Source of the DNA: Arcobacter sp. CECT 8985
GTDB lineage: Bacteria; Campylobacterota; Campylobacteria; Campylobacterales; Arcobacteraceae
NCBI RefSeq assembly: GCF_004116495.1
Contig: NZ_PDKC01000019.1
Span: forward strand, 1-56,818
Reading direction: 5' to 3'
DNA length: 56,818 nucleotides
The notes beneath the pieces were generated by a model that saw nothing but the letters and a program-made list of their open reading frames with translations, did no database searches and had not been told where the DNA came from. The position numbers and the translations under genes were made by a program. Below, in pieces: positions 24,340 to 35,498 of this stretch. The stretch's first letter is position 1; the number at the start of each line of letters is the position of its first letter.

Positions 24340-26346
24340 TATTTCTATTAATTTATCTATTTTATTTTTAAAGTTTTGTTTTTTAGATTCTACAAATTTT
24401 ATTCTATCTTCATTTATTTCTAAATATTGTTCTTTAGAATATTTAATGATTTTAAATAAATAGTTTCTTTTTGATGTTAGAAAATCTTCAATTTTTTCAA
24501 ATGCAAAATTTGCTCTTAATTTAGTCAAAATTTCATCTTCTCTTGGATGATTAACACTAAATTTTGTAGGCTCTTTTTTATACAAATCTTCAGATTCTTT
24601 TATTTGTTGTTCAAAATGTGCAATAGTTGCTTGAGTTGTTTGAATATAAGAATATGATAATGCACCATTAAAATAAGCAAATTTCTTTCTTAAAGCTGAG
24701 ATATTTTCTAATATAGCTTTTTGATAATCTTTTAATACATTTTCATGTACTTTTGCAGCAAAGTGCCTTGTATTTGAAAACTCTAAATCAGATGCAATTT
24801 CTCTGTGCTTTCTTATCTTTTCATAGGCTTCTTGCCATTTGTGTACTTCTGATTCTAGTTTTCTGTATACTTCTCTGAAAGCTTCATCTGTTTGTAATTC
24901 ATTATTTTTTAACATTTTAATAGATCTTTTAAACATTTTATCTATTGTTTGATCATCATAAAATAGATTTTTATAAACATTGTCACTATCAATCCAATAT
25001 GTTTCATATTCAAATTTTTCTATTTTATTACCAGTTAGAAAGTTTCCTTTCTTTTCTTGATATCTAGTTGATTTAACTCTTTTTATATTTTTAAAAGTTT
25101 CATTTGCTATTTTTTCCATAATATTCTCTAAAGAATTATATATATTATATAAATCTTTAGAGTATTTTATATGAATTTCATCAAATGCATTGATAACTTT
25201 ACTTTCAGTATTTTTTAAAATATCTTCTAAAGAATCATAAGAACCAATAATCGTTTCATACTCTTTTATTAAAATATCACAAACACCTCTTAAATCATTT
25301 TTAATTGAAAACTCTTTTGCTTCTTTTGCTTGTGGTCTAATTGTATTTTCAATAAATTCTAAAACTTTATTAATATTTGAATCTTCGACTAGTTTTAGAT
25401 CTTGAGTATCATCTTTTATTTTAATTTTTGATACTTCTTGTTTAAAATCATTAAATTCTTTATCAAAAAACTCTATTGATTCAACTTGTAAATTTTCACT
25501 TAGTTTTGATTTGAATTTATTAGTAATTTTTTCATAAGCACTTTCAAGTAATATACTTTTTTGGTGTTGTCTTGAATCAAGTGCTTGTTTTGCAGAAATA
25601 GGTATAACTTCTGCAAAATATTTACCAAACTTGTTTTTTATATAGTTTGTAGTTGTACTAATTTGTTCATCTGTAAATTTATCTTTTTGATTTAATACAC
25701 ATAAAGATTTATTTTTAAAGTGTTGCATATACTCTTCTAATACTTCTGCCTCACTCATTTTACCTGCATTATCAATAAGAGTTAACCAAATAATACCACC
25801 TACATCTCTTAAAACTCTTCTTGTTGTTTCTGTATCATTTTGTGATTGTGAGTTAAGACCTGGAGTATCAACAAAAGAGATATCTTTTAAAATATCCATT
25901 GGAGCATATAATGTAAGATATTTTACATCATCTAATTCATCTTTTCTTTGGTCTGTAAAATCAGCAATTGCATCAATACTATGGTACTCTTCAGCACCTG
26001 ATTTATAAGTAATCTTAAGTTTATACTCTTCACCATAATTAATAAAATTTACTTTTGAAGTAACAGGAGTTATTCCTGTTGGTAAAATATTTCTAGATAA
26101 TAATGCATTTAAAAATGTAGATTTTCCAGCACTAAATTGTCCTGTTATTGCAACTTCCATTGGATATCTTGCTTTTCTATTAAATTTATCTAAAATTGAT
26201 TTTAATTGAACTGATGGCATAAATTCATCATCTAATAGTAAATCTTTTACTCTATTTATATTTCCTGTAATACTATCATCATATACGACCTCTTTTTTTT
26301 CGTATGCAAATTTATATTCATTTATAAACTGTTGTAATAGTTTCAT
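24325..26346 (-). CDS. Bacterial dynamin-like GTPase, second of a tandem pair
   Basis: This 673-residue dynamin-superfamily protein has G1 GQFSAGKST (69-77), G3 DTPG (160-163) and G4 NQKD (219-222). The long helical region after the GTPase domain (about 270-673) would form the neck and trunk, including a segment with many aromatics (KFAYFNGALSYSYIQ) that could be the membrane paddle. It overlaps the preceding dynamin gene by 4 bases. Such adjacent pairs are known in Campylobacter jejuni, where the two proteins (Cj0411 and Cj0412) form a hetero-oligomer that tethers membranes. Membrane remodelling is the likely role. The exact cellular job is unknown. Confidence 0.88.
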   Translation of the reverse strand: MKLLQQFINEYKFAYEKKEVVYDDSITGNINRVKDLLLDDEFMPSVQLKSILDKFNRKARYPMEVAITGQFSAGKSTFLNALLSRNILPTGITPVTSKVNFINYGEEYKLKITYKSGAEEYHSIDAIADFTDQRKDELDDVKYLTLYAPMDILKDISFVDTPGLNSQSQNDTETTRRVLRDVGGIIWLTLIDNAGKMSEAEVLEEYMQHFKNKSLCVLNQKDKFTDEQISTTTNYIKNKFGKYFAEVIPISAKQALDSRQHQKSILLESAYEKITNKFKSKLSENLQVESIEFFDKEFNDFKQEVSKIKIKDDTQDLKLVEDSNINKVLEFIENTIRPQAKEAKEFSIKNDLRGVCDILIKEYETIIGSYDSLEDILKNTESKVINAFDEIHIKYSKDLYNIYNSLENIMEKIANETFKNIKRVKSTRYQEKKGNFLTGNKIEKFEYETYWIDSDNVYKNLFYDDQTIDKMFKRSIKMLKNNELQTDEAFREVYRKLESEVHKWQEAYEKIRKHREIASDLEFSNTRHFAAKVHENVLKDYQKAILENISALRKKFAYFNGALSYSYIQTTQATIAHFEQQIKESEDLYKKEPTKFSVNHPREDEILTKLRANFAFEKIEDFLTSKRNYLFKIIKYSKEQYLEINEDRIKFVESKKQNFKNKIDKLIEIKKSI

Positions 26347-28673
26347 TTTTTACAACCCTCTTTTATACTTTCTAATTTTTTTAATTTTTTATGAATTTCT
26401 AGAGATAAAGTATCTCTATTTTTGTCATTTTCTTGAGCAAGTTTTAACTGATTATTTAGAATCTCTTCATCACTTTTTAATTTATCTTCAAAGTGTTTTA
26501 ATGGAGCATTTAATGCATCAAAAAAGTTATTAATCAACATTTGTGATATTTCATTTGCTTTTGTTGTAATACTTTTTTCAATAGTACTAAACTCTTGTTT
26601 TAAAAATAGTTCTATTTTTGATTGCAATTCTTCTAATTTAGTCGCTTTTGTTTTATTTACTGCATTAATTATTTTTGATATTAATATGTCATTTGATTTT
26701 GTTAAAAAACCACTTTTAAAGTCTTCTTGAAAAAAACCTCTTGCATCAAAATTATCATTTTTATGACCAATGGCAAATCCAAAATCATGATATTTTTGTT
26801 CACAAATTTCTCCAATACTTTGAGATTTTTTAATAAACTTATATCTATAATCTCTTATAATATCAATGATTCCATCTTTTATTGCTGTTTGTACAATACT
26901 TTTTGTTCTAGAGTCTTCAGGTTTTTTCTTATGTTTTTCATAAGTATATTTTACATCACTTATTACTCTTTGTTTTATAACATTTTGAAGTTCAATTAAC
27001 TCTGATACTAAAAATGTTTCTAATGAATTTATATAGTTTTTTGTATCATCCTTATAATATAAAATATCCTCTTTCATAGCTTGGAATATCTTCTCATTAG
27101 CAGTTTTTTTTCTATTAAAATTTTTTAATTCAGCTTCTAATTCATCTTTTGATTTAGATAATAATCTTAGCTCATAATTAAGTGCAGAATTTTGTTTTTC
27201 TATAGTTTTAATTAATTGAGATTTTGCACTTTTTACAATCAATTCACTTTTTGAACTATTTTTACCAAATAAAGAATCATTTAAATAATCTTCTATTTCA
27301 AGAATTCCTGTATCTTCTATTTTAAATCCTGCATCTAATGCTTCTTGCTGTCTATTTGTTCTATGAAGTAATGCCATTCTCCCTGAAATTGGTATAAATT
27401 TTATTGTTTTTAAAATATAGTCTAATTTACTATCTTTATTTAAAGCTTTTAGTTGTTGTTTTATTGAAGCTTTTGTATATTCAATTACTTCTTGTAGTTG
27501 TTCTTTTGTAACTGTATCTGCTCTTGTTATAACAATTAATAGTTTTGATATATTTTGATAAAGTAAAGCATCAATAATAAATTCTACATCTTTAAGTGTG
27601 GCACTTTGACTTACATTCATTAAGTGAAGCATCATATCACAATTTGATAAATACTCTTTTGTTATCTCTTCTCTTTGAATAACTGGGTCATCAAGTCCTG
27701 GAGTATCAACTATTTCAATTCCATCTTTTAAAAAATCTAAATTGGATTTTAATTCTACAAATTTTACAAGGTTACATTTTTTACCACTAGCTTCTGCTGA
27801 GGTAAAGGCTGCAAGATTGTTTATATCAACACTATCATTTCTTGATTCATCTTTTATATAATTATTTAATTCATCTTTAAATATTGATTTTGTTTCTATA
27901 ACAAAATCTTTGATTGATTCAATTTCATTTGCACTATTTTCAATTCTTTCCCACTCTTTTTTATTCCAATAAAAAACATTTGCACTTGGTGTTTTATCAT
28001 ATTTTACAATTGTTAAGTTTGCAGTCTCAGGAACAACAGCACTTCCTAATATTTCTTTGCCCATTAGTGCATTTAACATTGTTGATTTTCCAGCATTCAT
28101 AACACCAGTAATACCAATTGAAAATTTTTGATTATTTATATAATTAATTGTTTCATCTAAATTATTTTTTAATTCTTCTTTATTGAAAAGCTCTTTTAAT
28201 TCATTAACAATATCTTCTATTTGATTTTTATGCTCTTTAAATGTTAAGTTATTATCAATATAAATTTCTGAGTTTTTATTCTCTTCTACAACTAGTTCAC
28301 TAGGATCAAATAATGATATTAATTTTTCATTGTCTGCATTATTTAAAATATGTTCATTTTTTAGATATTCAAACGTACTGTGAAGTTTTTCTATCTCATC
28401 TTTATTGTTATGTTGGGAAATTATTTCTATTAAGTTATATTGTAATTGATATAATTCATTAATTGTGTTAGGTGTATTATTTGTTATTTTTTTACAAAGT
28501 TTATTGAAAGATTTTAAAGGTAAATATTTTTCATAATTTTTTCTTGTTGCACTTAAAATTAGCGCAGCAACTTCAAAAAATTCAGCTTCATTTGTATTTT
28601 TGATTTCATAAGAAATCTCTTTTTTTACTTGACTACCATGGTAAAGTAAAAAGTAATCGTTTGCTAAATTCAT
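26343..28673 (-). CDS. Bacterial dynamin-like GTPase, first of a tandem pair
   Basis: The 776-residue partner has an N-terminal helical extension of about 180 residues before the GTPase domain: G1 GVMNAGKST (190-198), G3 DTPG (323-326) and G4 TRAD (383-386). After about residue 480 come long coiled-coil-rich helices (RLLSKSKDELEAELKNFNRK) and a trunk reaching the C-terminus. The extension and order match the larger member of the Campylobacter dynamin pair. A GGAG ribosome site supports the start. The operon promoter is not obvious, because a strong frd terminator ends only about 25 bases upstream. Confidence 0.88.
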   Translation of the reverse strand: MNLANDYFLLYHGSQVKKEISYEIKNTNEAEFFEVAALILSATRKNYEKYLPLKSFNKLCKKITNNTPNTINELYQLQYNLIEIISQHNNKDEIEKLHSTFEYLKNEHILNNADNEKLISLFDPSELVVEENKNSEIYIDNNLTFKEHKNQIEDIVNELKELFNKEELKNNLDETINYINNQKFSIGITGVMNAGKSTMLNALMGKEILGSAVVPETANLTIVKYDKTPSANVFYWNKKEWERIENSANEIESIKDFVIETKSIFKDELNNYIKDESRNDSVDINNLAAFTSAEASGKKCNLVKFVELKSNLDFLKDGIEIVDTPGLDDPVIQREEITKEYLSNCDMMLHLMNVSQSATLKDVEFIIDALLYQNISKLLIVITRADTVTKEQLQEVIEYTKASIKQQLKALNKDSKLDYILKTIKFIPISGRMALLHRTNRQQEALDAGFKIEDTGILEIEDYLNDSLFGKNSSKSELIVKSAKSQLIKTIEKQNSALNYELRLLSKSKDELEAELKNFNRKKTANEKIFQAMKEDILYYKDDTKNYINSLETFLVSELIELQNVIKQRVISDVKYTYEKHKKKPEDSRTKSIVQTAIKDGIIDIIRDYRYKFIKKSQSIGEICEQKYHDFGFAIGHKNDNFDARGFFQEDFKSGFLTKSNDILISKIINAVNKTKATKLEELQSKIELFLKQEFSTIEKSITTKANEISQMLINNFFDALNAPLKHFEDKLKSDEEILNNQLKLAQENDKNRDTLSLEIHKKLKKLESIKEGCKK

Positions 28674-28697
28674 TTTGTCTCCATACTTATTAAATAG

Positions 28698-28736
28698 AAA
28701 AAGTTAATTACCATATAATATGGTAATTAACTTTTT
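28698..28736 (-). terminator. Long terminator hairpin after frdB
   Basis: An 18-bp perfect stem with a 3-base loop (arms 28698-28715 and 28719-28736; left arm AAAAAGTTAATTACCATA) lies between frdB and the dynamin operon. On the minus strand the descending arm ends in TTTTT, as expected for the end of frdCAB. Confidence 0.75.
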
Positions 28737-28753
28737 TATTTATAGGGTTATTT

Positions 28754-28778
28754 TTGTGAAGAGTAAAACTCTTCACAA
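28754..28778. repeat. Second hairpin downstream of frdB
   Basis: TTGTGAAGAGT (28754-28764) pairs perfectly with ACTCTTCACAA (28768-28778) around AAA. It lies directly after the frdB stop, before the long terminator, and lacks a T tail on either strand. It may protect the 3' end of the mRNA or aid pausing. Confidence 0.6.
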
Positions 28779-28788
28779 TTTAAGTTAA

Positions 28789-29523
28789 CTATTTTACTGA
28801 TACTAGTTTTCTTCTAAGATAAGCAATTTTGTTTTGTAATGGTAAGTGTTTTGGACAATGGTCTTCACAAGCCATTAATGACATACAACCAAAAATACCA
28901 TCATCGTCACCTACTAATTCATAGAAATCTTCTGATGTTCTATTATCATGAGGATCTACTTCAAATCTTGCAACTCTATTTAAACCAACAGGACCAACAA
29001 AATCTGGTCTCATAAGCATAGTACCACAAGAAGCAACACAAATACCACACTCAATACATCTATCTAATTCAAATGTATCATTTGCAACATCTGGATCAAT
29101 TCTTTCTTCCATTTTAGAAATATCAACTTCTTTATTTGAGTGAATCCATGATTCAACTCTTTTAGACATTTTATCCATCCATTTACCAGTATTAACTGAT
29201 AAATCTTTGATAAGTTCAAATGCTGGCATTGGCATTAATTTCAGTTTTCCTTCTGGATAACTTGAAGTTAAAGTTCTACAAGCAAGAGCTGGTTTTCCAT
29301 TGATAACCATACCACAAGATCCACAAATACCTGCTCTACAAACAAAGTCAAAAGATAAATCAGGATCAAGGTTTTCTCTAATATAGTTTAATGCAATGAA
29401 AAGAGTCATACCTGGAGTCTCTTCAATTTTATAATCTACGAAGTGAGGTTTTGAAATCTTACTTCTTGGATTGAATTTAAGTACTGAAATAGTTATTTCT
29501 CTACCTTTTTGTTCATTACTCAT
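28789..29523 (-). CDS. frdB: Fumarate reductase iron-sulfur subunit
   Basis: This 244-residue subunit carries electrons between FrdC haems and FrdA flavin at the inner face of the membrane. The N-terminal [2Fe-2S] motif reads [21 protein letters not shown], followed by the dicluster motif [11 protein letters not shown] and then [12 protein letters not shown] for the [4Fe-4S] and [3Fe-4S] centres. The sequence style matches Wolinella/Campylobacter menaquinone-linked fumarate reductase rather than the E. coli type. The frdA gene overlaps it by one base, and it is the last gene of frdCAB. Confidence 0.95.
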   Translation of the reverse strand: MSNEQKGREITISVLKFNPRSKISKPHFVDYKIEETPGMTLFIALNYIRENLDPDLSFDFVCRAGICGSCGMVINGKPALACRTLTSSYPEGKLKLMPMPAFELIKDLSVNTGKWMDKMSKRVESWIHSNKEVDISKMEERIDPDVANDTFELDRCIECGICVASCGTMLMRPDFVGPVGLNRVARFEVDPHDNRTSEDFYELVGDDDGIFGCMSLMACEDHCPKHLPLQNKIAYLRRKLVSVK

Positions 29524-31508
29524 TATTTGTCTCCTGCTCTTTCGTTTCTATCTTTATAATTCATTGGTAATTCAAATGGCATTAATGCATCTTGAATCTC
29601 ATGTCTATCTTTTCCCTCAGCTTCTAGTTTTTCTTTAATTTCATCAACTTCAGCTTGTCTTTTTGCAGAATCTGGATGTTCTATAATCATACCTTTAGCA
29701 CCATAACCTCTAAATGCTGGTGGCATTTCCATTTTCATAATATCTAATGGAGCATATTCAATTGTTGGTTCTAAATCATCATTTTTTGGCCAAGTACAAA
29801 GAGTTCTATTTAACCAGTTAGCATCATCTCTTTTTGTATAATCTTCTCTTGAGTGTGCACCTCTTGATTCTGTTCTGTCTCTTGCTCCTTTAGCAACACA
29901 AAGTGCTACTTTTAGCATTTTGGGAACTCTATATGCTTCTTCAAGTTCTGGATTTCCAGCTCTTTCTTTAGATTTTACAGAGATTTGTTTTGTTTTTACT
30001 AATAACTCTTTTAATTCATTAACAGCTTCTTCTAAGTGTGGACCATCTCTAAAGATACCAACTTTATCATGCATAATGTCTTTCATTCTATTTTTAATTT
30101 TAAAGATGCTTTCAGGTCCATCATATGATAAAATTTCATCTAAATATGCATCTTCTTCATCTATGAATTTTTGAATTGTTGCAGTAGGAAGAGTAATATC
30201 ATTTTCTTTACAAAAATCTGCAAAATAGTTACCAATAATCATACCTGCAACAACAGTTTCAGAAACTGAGTTTCCTCCAAGTCTATTAAATCCATGCATA
30301 TCCCAACAAGCTGCTTCACCACAAGCAAATAAACCTTTTAATCTTGTTGCTTCACCAGTTGGTTTTGTTCTAATACCACCCATTGAGTAGTGTTGCATTG
30401 GTAAAACTGGAGCCCAACCTTTTGGACCTTCATCTGCTGGATCAATACCATTAAAGATTTGACAAATTTCTTGAACATCTCTTAAGTTTCTTTCAATATG
30501 CTCTCTACCTAAAATAGATATATCTAGCCATACATGGTATCCATAAGGAGAAGGTACACCTTTACCATTTCTAATATGTTCAATCATTCTTCTTGAAACA
30601 ACATCTCTTGATGCTAGTTCTTTTTTCTCTGGTTCATAATCTGGCATAAATCTATGACCATCAACATCTCTTAAAATACCACCATCACCTCTACAACCTT
30701 CTGTTAATAAAATACCAGATGGAACAATTGGAGTAGGGTGAAATTGTACAGCTTCCATATTAGAAAGTGTTGCAACACCAGTTTCAAGAGCAATTGCAGC
30801 ACCAATACCTTCACAAATTACTGCATTAGTTGTTTGTTTAAATACTCTACCATATCCACCAGTAGCAATACATGTCCCTTTAGCTACATAAGCTTCAAGT
30901 TCACCAGTAATTAAATCTCTAACAACAGCACCATAACATCTTCCATCTGCATGAATTAATCTTATAGCTTCTTTTCTATCTCTAATATCTACATCATGTC
31001 TTAAAGCTTCATTTGCTACACCAAATAACATAGTATGTCCAGTTGCATCTGCTGTGTAACATGTTCTCCATTTTTTTGTACCACCAAAGTCTCTTGATGT
31101 AATTAAACCATGTCTATCTTCATCTTCAGTAATAGTTGTTTTTTTAGCATTAATAACAGCTTCTCTTGTTCCTGCTTTTACTCTAGACCAAGGCACACCC
31201 CAACCTGCAAGTTCTCTAATCGCTTTTGGTGCAGTTGTAACAAACATTCTTGCTACTTCTTGATCACATCCCCAGTCAGAACCTTTTACTGTATCTGCAA
31301 AGTGTAAATCTTCATTATCACCTTCAGACATTTTTGAGTTACCTAATGAAGCTTGCATACCACCTTGTGCAGCAGCACTGTGTGATCTTTTAACAGGTAC
31401 TAAACTTAAAACGATTGTACTAAGCTCTTTCTTTTGTGCAGCAACAGCAGCTCTAAGTCCAGCCAATCCACCGCCAATTACTAATGCATCACAATAATTA
31501 ATTTTCAT
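29523..31508 (-). CDS. frdA: Fumarate reductase flavoprotein subunit
   Basis: The 661-residue catalytic subunit reduces fumarate to succinate. The FAD-binding [10 protein letters not shown] lies at 12-21, and the covalent FAD ligand is His43 in [11 protein letters not shown], the same position as in Wolinella FrdA. The capping and active-site stretch [20 protein letters not shown] and the conserved [10 protein letters not shown] are intact. The length fits the epsilonproteobacterial family (about 656-663). Gene order frdC-frdA-frdB is as in Wolinella and Campylobacter, 1 base after frdC. It may also run as succinate dehydrogenase under aerobic conditions, as reported for C. jejuni Frd. Confidence 0.97.
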   Translation of the reverse strand: MKINYCDALVIGGGLAGLRAAVAAQKKELSTIVLSLVPVKRSHSAAAQGGMQASLGNSKMSEGDNEDLHFADTVKGSDWGCDQEVARMFVTTAPKAIRELAGWGVPWSRVKAGTREAVINAKKTTITEDEDRHGLITSRDFGGTKKWRTCYTADATGHTMLFGVANEALRHDVDIRDRKEAIRLIHADGRCYGAVVRDLITGELEAYVAKGTCIATGGYGRVFKQTTNAVICEGIGAAIALETGVATLSNMEAVQFHPTPIVPSGILLTEGCRGDGGILRDVDGHRFMPDYEPEKKELASRDVVSRRMIEHIRNGKGVPSPYGYHVWLDISILGREHIERNLRDVQEICQIFNGIDPADEGPKGWAPVLPMQHYSMGGIRTKPTGEATRLKGLFACGEAACWDMHGFNRLGGNSVSETVVAGMIIGNYFADFCKENDITLPTATIQKFIDEEDAYLDEILSYDGPESIFKIKNRMKDIMHDKVGIFRDGPHLEEAVNELKELLVKTKQISVKSKERAGNPELEEAYRVPKMLKVALCVAKGARDRTESRGAHSREDYTKRDDANWLNRTLCTWPKNDDLEPTIEYAPLDIMKMEMPPAFRGYGAKGMIIEHPDSAKRQAEVDEIKEKLEAEGKDRHEIQDALMPFELPMNYKDRNERAGDK

Positions 31509-31509
31509 A

Positions 31510-32292
31510 TTATGCTAGCCTCCCTGTATTATCAATTTTTAAAATTTTTGCAGTTGGAACATATCTTTGACCATAATCAGCTTTATGTTCTAAACCAATT
31601 TTAATGTATGCAGCAAGTGAAGCAAAACCTAATATTAAGAAAAATCCAGTTAATACCCATTTTACTTTTTTAAGTTTTTTTCTACTCTCTTTAGGGTCTT
31701 TCCCATCAAACCAACCCCATTTAACACACAATCTGTATAAACCAATTGTTCCATGGAATTCTACAGCTAATAATAAAAGAATATATAATGGCCACATCCA
31801 GTCACTAACAACTCTATCAGAACTTGCATATGGTCCTATTTCCCCTGGATTACTTAACATAATATATAAGTGTACAGAACCTAAGAAGAACATTGCAAAT
31901 CCTGTGAAAGCTTGAATGAACCAAAGTTTTGTATCATCATGACCCATACTTTTTGCATGTGCTTTCATTACTTGATATTGCTTAAAGTTCCCCGGTAATT
32001 TTCTCATTCCCAAAGCAGCATGAGTAATAAAAATAACAAAAATAAATGCAACAAATATTGCAACAAATATTGGATTTCCCCCCTCAACAATAAAACTTCC
32101 TTCCAAAGCTTTTGTCACATAATACATGAAATCGTTACTTATTAATATCGAAGATACTAACAACATATGAGCCCACATAAAAAGACCAAGGAATAGTCCA
32201 GTTGCACTTTGTAAATAGTCAAGTTTCGCTGGAAGCCTACTCTTTTTTCTTTCTGTAGTAGTACCAATATAACCTTCTATTAGGTCACTCAT
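31510..32292 (-). CDS. frdC: Fumarate reductase cytochrome b subunit
   Basis: The 260-residue inner-membrane subunit with five predicted helices anchors FrdAB, carries two haems b and binds menaquinol. Membrane histidines likely to ligate haem include those in MWAHMLL (about 41-43), FITHAALG (about 90), GSVHLYIM (about 140) and VEFHGTIG (about 180), and the segment [14 protein letters not shown] is typical of Wolinella-type FrdC. First gene of the frdCAB operon. AAAGGA precedes the ATG at 7 bases. A TATAAT lies 75 bases upstream and an exact palindrome lies about 97 bases upstream. Confidence 0.94.
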   Translation of the reverse strand: MSDLIEGYIGTTTERKKSRLPAKLDYLQSATGLFLGLFMWAHMLLVSSILISNDFMYYVTKALEGSFIVEGGNPIFVAIFVAFIFVIFITHAALGMRKLPGNFKQYQVMKAHAKSMGHDDTKLWFIQAFTGFAMFFLGSVHLYIMLSNPGEIGPYASSDRVVSDWMWPLYILLLLAVEFHGTIGLYRLCVKWGWFDGKDPKESRKKLKKVKWVLTGFFLILGFASLAAYIKIGLEHKADYGQRYVPTAKILKIDNTGRLA

Positions 32293-32366
32293 TTTACATC
32301 CTTTCTAGTGATATTACTAATCTTTAAATCGTAGCGCAATAATAGCAAATAAGCACTTCAATAATA

Positions 32367-32372
32367 ATTATA
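32367..32372 (-). promoter_or_regulatory. Candidate -10 of the frdCAB promoter
   Basis: TATAAT reads on the minus strand at 32372-32367, about 75 bases upstream of frdC. A 19-bp palindrome is centred about 28 bases upstream of it, a typical place for an activator or an operator. No convincing -35 is seen. Confidence 0.5.
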
Positions 32373-32388
32373 AAATAATTTTAGTGTT

Positions 32389-32407
32389 ATGTACAATTAT
32401 TGTACAT
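32389..32407. promoter_or_regulatory. Perfect palindrome, candidate operator upstream of frdCAB
   Basis: ATGTACAA-TTA-TTGTACAT is an exact 19-bp inverted repeat with 8-base arms. It lies between the nuo terminator and the frd -10. The binding protein is unknown; the sequence does not match FNR (TTGAT-N4-ATCAA). Confidence 0.55.
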
Positions 32408-32427
32408 AAAAAGTTGATAAGTAAAAA

Positions 32428-32451
32428 AAAAGCCCTTAAAAAAGGGCTTTT
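32428..32451 (-). terminator. Terminator of the nuo operon
   Basis: AAAAGCCCTT (32428-32437) pairs perfectly with AAGGGCTTTT (32442-32451). On the minus strand the hairpin is followed by a run of Ts (complement of 32423-32430), about 65 bases past the nuoN stop. GC-rich base pairs make it the most classical intrinsic terminator in the window. Confidence 0.88.
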
Positions 32452-32516
32452 GAAAAGTAGTTAAAAATAAAATAATTTTAAATTGTTATACTTGTATTGT
32501 TACATAATAACACATT

Positions 32517-34019
32517 TTATTTCATCATCAATGATTGAACTGACATTTGAGCAATATCTATCATATTATCTATGCCTGGCATTGGGATAAAAAATACGAT
32601 CGCACTACCAATACCACCTAAAACTGTCAACAATGCAATAAATGCAATTGCATAAGTTGAAACTCTTTTATCATTAAACCCTTCACTTTCGCAAGAGGCA
32701 TTTGCAGGGTAAAAATACATAACTGCAATAAGTTTAAAATAGTAGTAAACAGATACAATTGTTGCTAAGATTGCAAGTACAGCTAAACTAGTAAATCCTG
32801 CATTAATTGCTTCAGTAAATACATAAAACTTACCAATAAATCCAATTGTTGAAGGAATACCTGCTAAACTTAATAAAAATATAGTCATCATTGCTGCTAA
32901 AAATGGTCTTTCTTTTGATAATCCTTTAAAATCATCATATGTAACTCTTACTCTTGTTTCTGAATTAATATGCGAAACAAGTCCAAATGAACCAATTGCT
33001 GATAGTAAATATGCAATAAGATAGAACATAGTAGCATATGCAGCTTCAAAATTTTGACCAACTGCTAAAAATGCTAATAATAAATATCCTGTATGCACAA
33101 TTGAAGATGCTGCAAGCATTCTTTTTACAATTTTTTGTGTTATTGCTAACCAAGTACCAAATACTAAAGTTAATATAACAATTACATACATTATTGAATC
33201 CCAAAAGTCAATTACAGATGTTATATCTTGTAAGAATACTCTTAAGAAAAATGAGAATATTGCAATTTTAAATACAGATGCCATATATGCAGTAATAATC
33301 ATTGGTGCACCTCGGTATACATCTAGTAACCAAGATTGGAATGGGAATGCTGCAATTTTAAATAAAAATGTAAATAAAATTAGTGTAAGACCTATATACA
33401 CTAATGCTAAATCATTTCCTGAATGTGTTGAGATATAAGTTGAAATTTCAGATAAATTTGTTGTTTGAGTTGCTCCATAGATTAAAACTGTACCTAATAG
33501 GTAAAAAGCTCCAATAAATGAACCTAAAACTAAATATTTAAAAATAGCTTCAACTCTTTTATTATCATCACTGTTATATCCAACCATCACATAAATTGAA
33601 AAAGATGCAATTTCAAGAGCAATAAAAGCAGTTATTAATTCGTTTGCATTCCCTAGTAATATCATACCAAATAAAGCAAACATTAAAATTGTAAAAAATT
33701 CACCTTTAAAATATTTTCTATGTAAGAAATAATGTTCACCAATTAATATTGTAAGTAATGTACCTGCAATTAATAAAATCGTAAAGAAATTAGAAAATGA
33801 GTCAAATATTAAAACATTATTGAAAATATCACTAAAAACTTTTATTGAATATTCATGTGTTAAAGTTGCAATAGAAAAACCTAATGCAACAATTAAAAAT
33901 ACTGAAGATAAAGCAATGAAATATTTTGTACTAAATCTATCATACATACTTAACAGCATTAAAACAATACTTGCTACTAAAACCGTTAAAATTGGCATTA
34001 ATAATATTAGTTGATTCAT
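32517..34019 (-). CDS. nuoN: NADH-quinone oxidoreductase subunit N
   Basis: The 500-residue antiporter-like membrane subunit of Complex I has about 14 helices and pumps protons. The conserved helix-5 Glu lies in [19 protein letters not shown] (near 128-146) and Lys residues in the later helices (for example [15 protein letters not shown], about 228-242). It is last in the nuo operon; its start overlaps the nuoM stop by 4 bases. The length is in the family range (about 480-500). Confidence 0.94.
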   Translation of the reverse strand: MNQLILLMPILTVLVASIVLMLLSMYDRFSTKYFIALSSVFLIVALGFSIATLTHEYSIKVFSDIFNNVLIFDSFSNFFTILLIAGTLLTILIGEHYFLHRKYFKGEFFTILMFALFGMILLGNANELITAFIALEIASFSIYVMVGYNSDDNKRVEAIFKYLVLGSFIGAFYLLGTVLIYGATQTTNLSEISTYISTHSGNDLALVYIGLTLILFTFLFKIAAFPFQSWLLDVYRGAPMIITAYMASVFKIAIFSFFLRVFLQDITSVIDFWDSIMYVIVILTLVFGTWLAITQKIVKRMLAASSIVHTGYLLLAFLAVGQNFEAAYATMFYLIAYLLSAIGSFGLVSHINSETRVRVTYDDFKGLSKERPFLAAMMTIFLLSLAGIPSTIGFIGKFYVFTEAINAGFTSLAVLAILATIVSVYYYFKLIAVMYFYPANASCESEGFNDKRVSTYAIAFIALLTVLGGIGSAIVFFIPMPGIDNMIDIAQMSVQSLMMK

Positions 34020-35497
34020 TTCATTACTCCAATTTTTAAAATGTCGTTGATATAATGAGTTACTGTTGGTTCAAATTTATCGATAAAAATATCTGGACAA
34101 ATACCCATTACAAAAATTAATATCACCCAAGGAGCTAATCCTATAAGTTCTTTGATTTTTAAATCTCTCATTTTTAAAGATTCACCATCTCTATTTTGTA
34201 AAATAGCTCTTTGAAACATCCATAACATATATGAGGCACCAATTATTACTGTAAGTGCAGAAATATAACCTAATGTGTGGTTAAATTCATAAATACCAAA
34301 AATAATTAATAATTCAGATACAAATCCATTTGTTCCTGGTAAACCAATATTTGCAAATAGCATTACTGCAAATACAACTGTAAATAGTGGAGCAGTTTTT
34401 GCTAAACCACCAAGTTTTTTAATAGATTTTGTACCTGTTTCATCATGAATGATTCCAACAAGTAAGAATAATGCACCAGTGGCTATTGCATGTGCAATGA
34501 TTAAATATAAAGCACCATTTATACCAAATTCATTTAGTGAAAAAATACCTGCTGATATTAAACTTAAGTGAGATGCTGATGCATATGCAAACATTCTTTT
34601 TATATCATCTTGCATAAGTGCAGCAATACCAAAGTATACAAGCCCAAATATTCCAAATATTACAAACCAAGTTGAGAATTCAACATAAATATCAGGGAAA
34701 ATTGGAATCATAAATCTTACAATTGCATAAACACCAAGTTTTGCCATAATAGAAGATAATAAGAAAACTGCACCAGTTGGAGCATTTTTATATGTTTCCA
34801 TAATCCAAGTATGAAGTGGGAAAATTGGAATTTTAATTGCAAATGCAGCAAGAAATGCTAAAAATAACCATATCTTTTCATTATAAGAAAGTGTTGATAT
34901 TTTCATTAAGTCTGTATATTGAAATGACCAGTGACCAAATTCTGCATTAAAAGCAGATCCTAGGTATAAAATAGCAACGAACATAAATAATGATCCTGCC
35001 ATAGTATAAACTGTTACTTTAATAGTAGTAAATACTTTATCACCAAATCCATAAATACCAATTAATAAGAAAACTGGTAGAAGCATAACTTCCCAAAAGA
35101 AATAAAATAGTACTACATCTAAAGCTAAAAGAGAACCTGTAACCCCTGTTTGAACTAATAATAAATTAATCCAATAACCTTTTGTTCTTCCTTCCCATAA
35201 TAATAAATATGAAGTTGGAATTAAAATAGCAATCATCATTAGAATTGTTAATGAAAAACCATCAACTCCAATGTAGTAATTGATTCCAAAACTTGTAATC
35301 CAAGGAGTATTTGTTACAAATTGCATACCTGCACTTGGTTCAAACTCCAAATATAATTTTAATACTAGAGCTAAAACAACTGTAGTCGTTAAAAAAGCTA
35401 TATTTCTAACAGCTTCTACATTTTTTGTTGTAATCATTAATCCAAATGCTACAACAGCTGGTAAAAATATTATAAAAGATAATACATCTGCACTCAT
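34016..35497 (-). CDS. nuoM: NADH-quinone oxidoreductase subunit M
   Basis: The 493-residue antiporter-like subunit of Complex I is homologous to NuoL and NuoN. Key features are the helix-5 Glu in [20 protein letters not shown] (about 131-150), the Lys/His segment [15 protein letters not shown] (about 220-235) and [14 protein letters not shown] (about 298-311), typical of NuoM. It starts 1 base after the nuoL stop and overlaps nuoN by 4 bases, consistent with coordinated translation of the proton-pumping arm. Confidence 0.95.
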   Translation of the reverse strand: MSADVLSFIIFLPAVVAFGLMITTKNVEAVRNIAFLTTTVVLALVLKLYLEFEPSAGMQFVTNTPWITSFGINYYIGVDGFSLTILMMIAILIPTSYLLLWEGRTKGYWINLLLVQTGVTGSLLALDVVLFYFFWEVMLLPVFLLIGIYGFGDKVFTTIKVTVYTMAGSLFMFVAILYLGSAFNAEFGHWSFQYTDLMKISTLSYNEKIWLFLAFLAAFAIKIPIFPLHTWIMETYKNAPTGAVFLLSSIMAKLGVYAIVRFMIPIFPDIYVEFSTWFVIFGIFGLVYFGIAALMQDDIKRMFAYASASHLSLISAGIFSLNEFGINGALYLIIAHAIATGALFLLVGIIHDETGTKSIKKLGGLAKTAPLFTVVFAVMLFANIGLPGTNGFVSELLIIFGIYEFNHTLGYISALTVIIGASYMLWMFQRAILQNRDGESLKMRDLKIKELIGLAPWVILIFVMGICPDIFIDKFEPTVTHYINDILKIGVMK

Positions 35498-35498
35498 A

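Noticed and set aside
26727-26999. 90-codon plus-strand ORF within the larger dynamin gene
   Set aside because: It lies wholly inside a long, motif-rich gene on the other strand and has no ribosome site or recognisable product.
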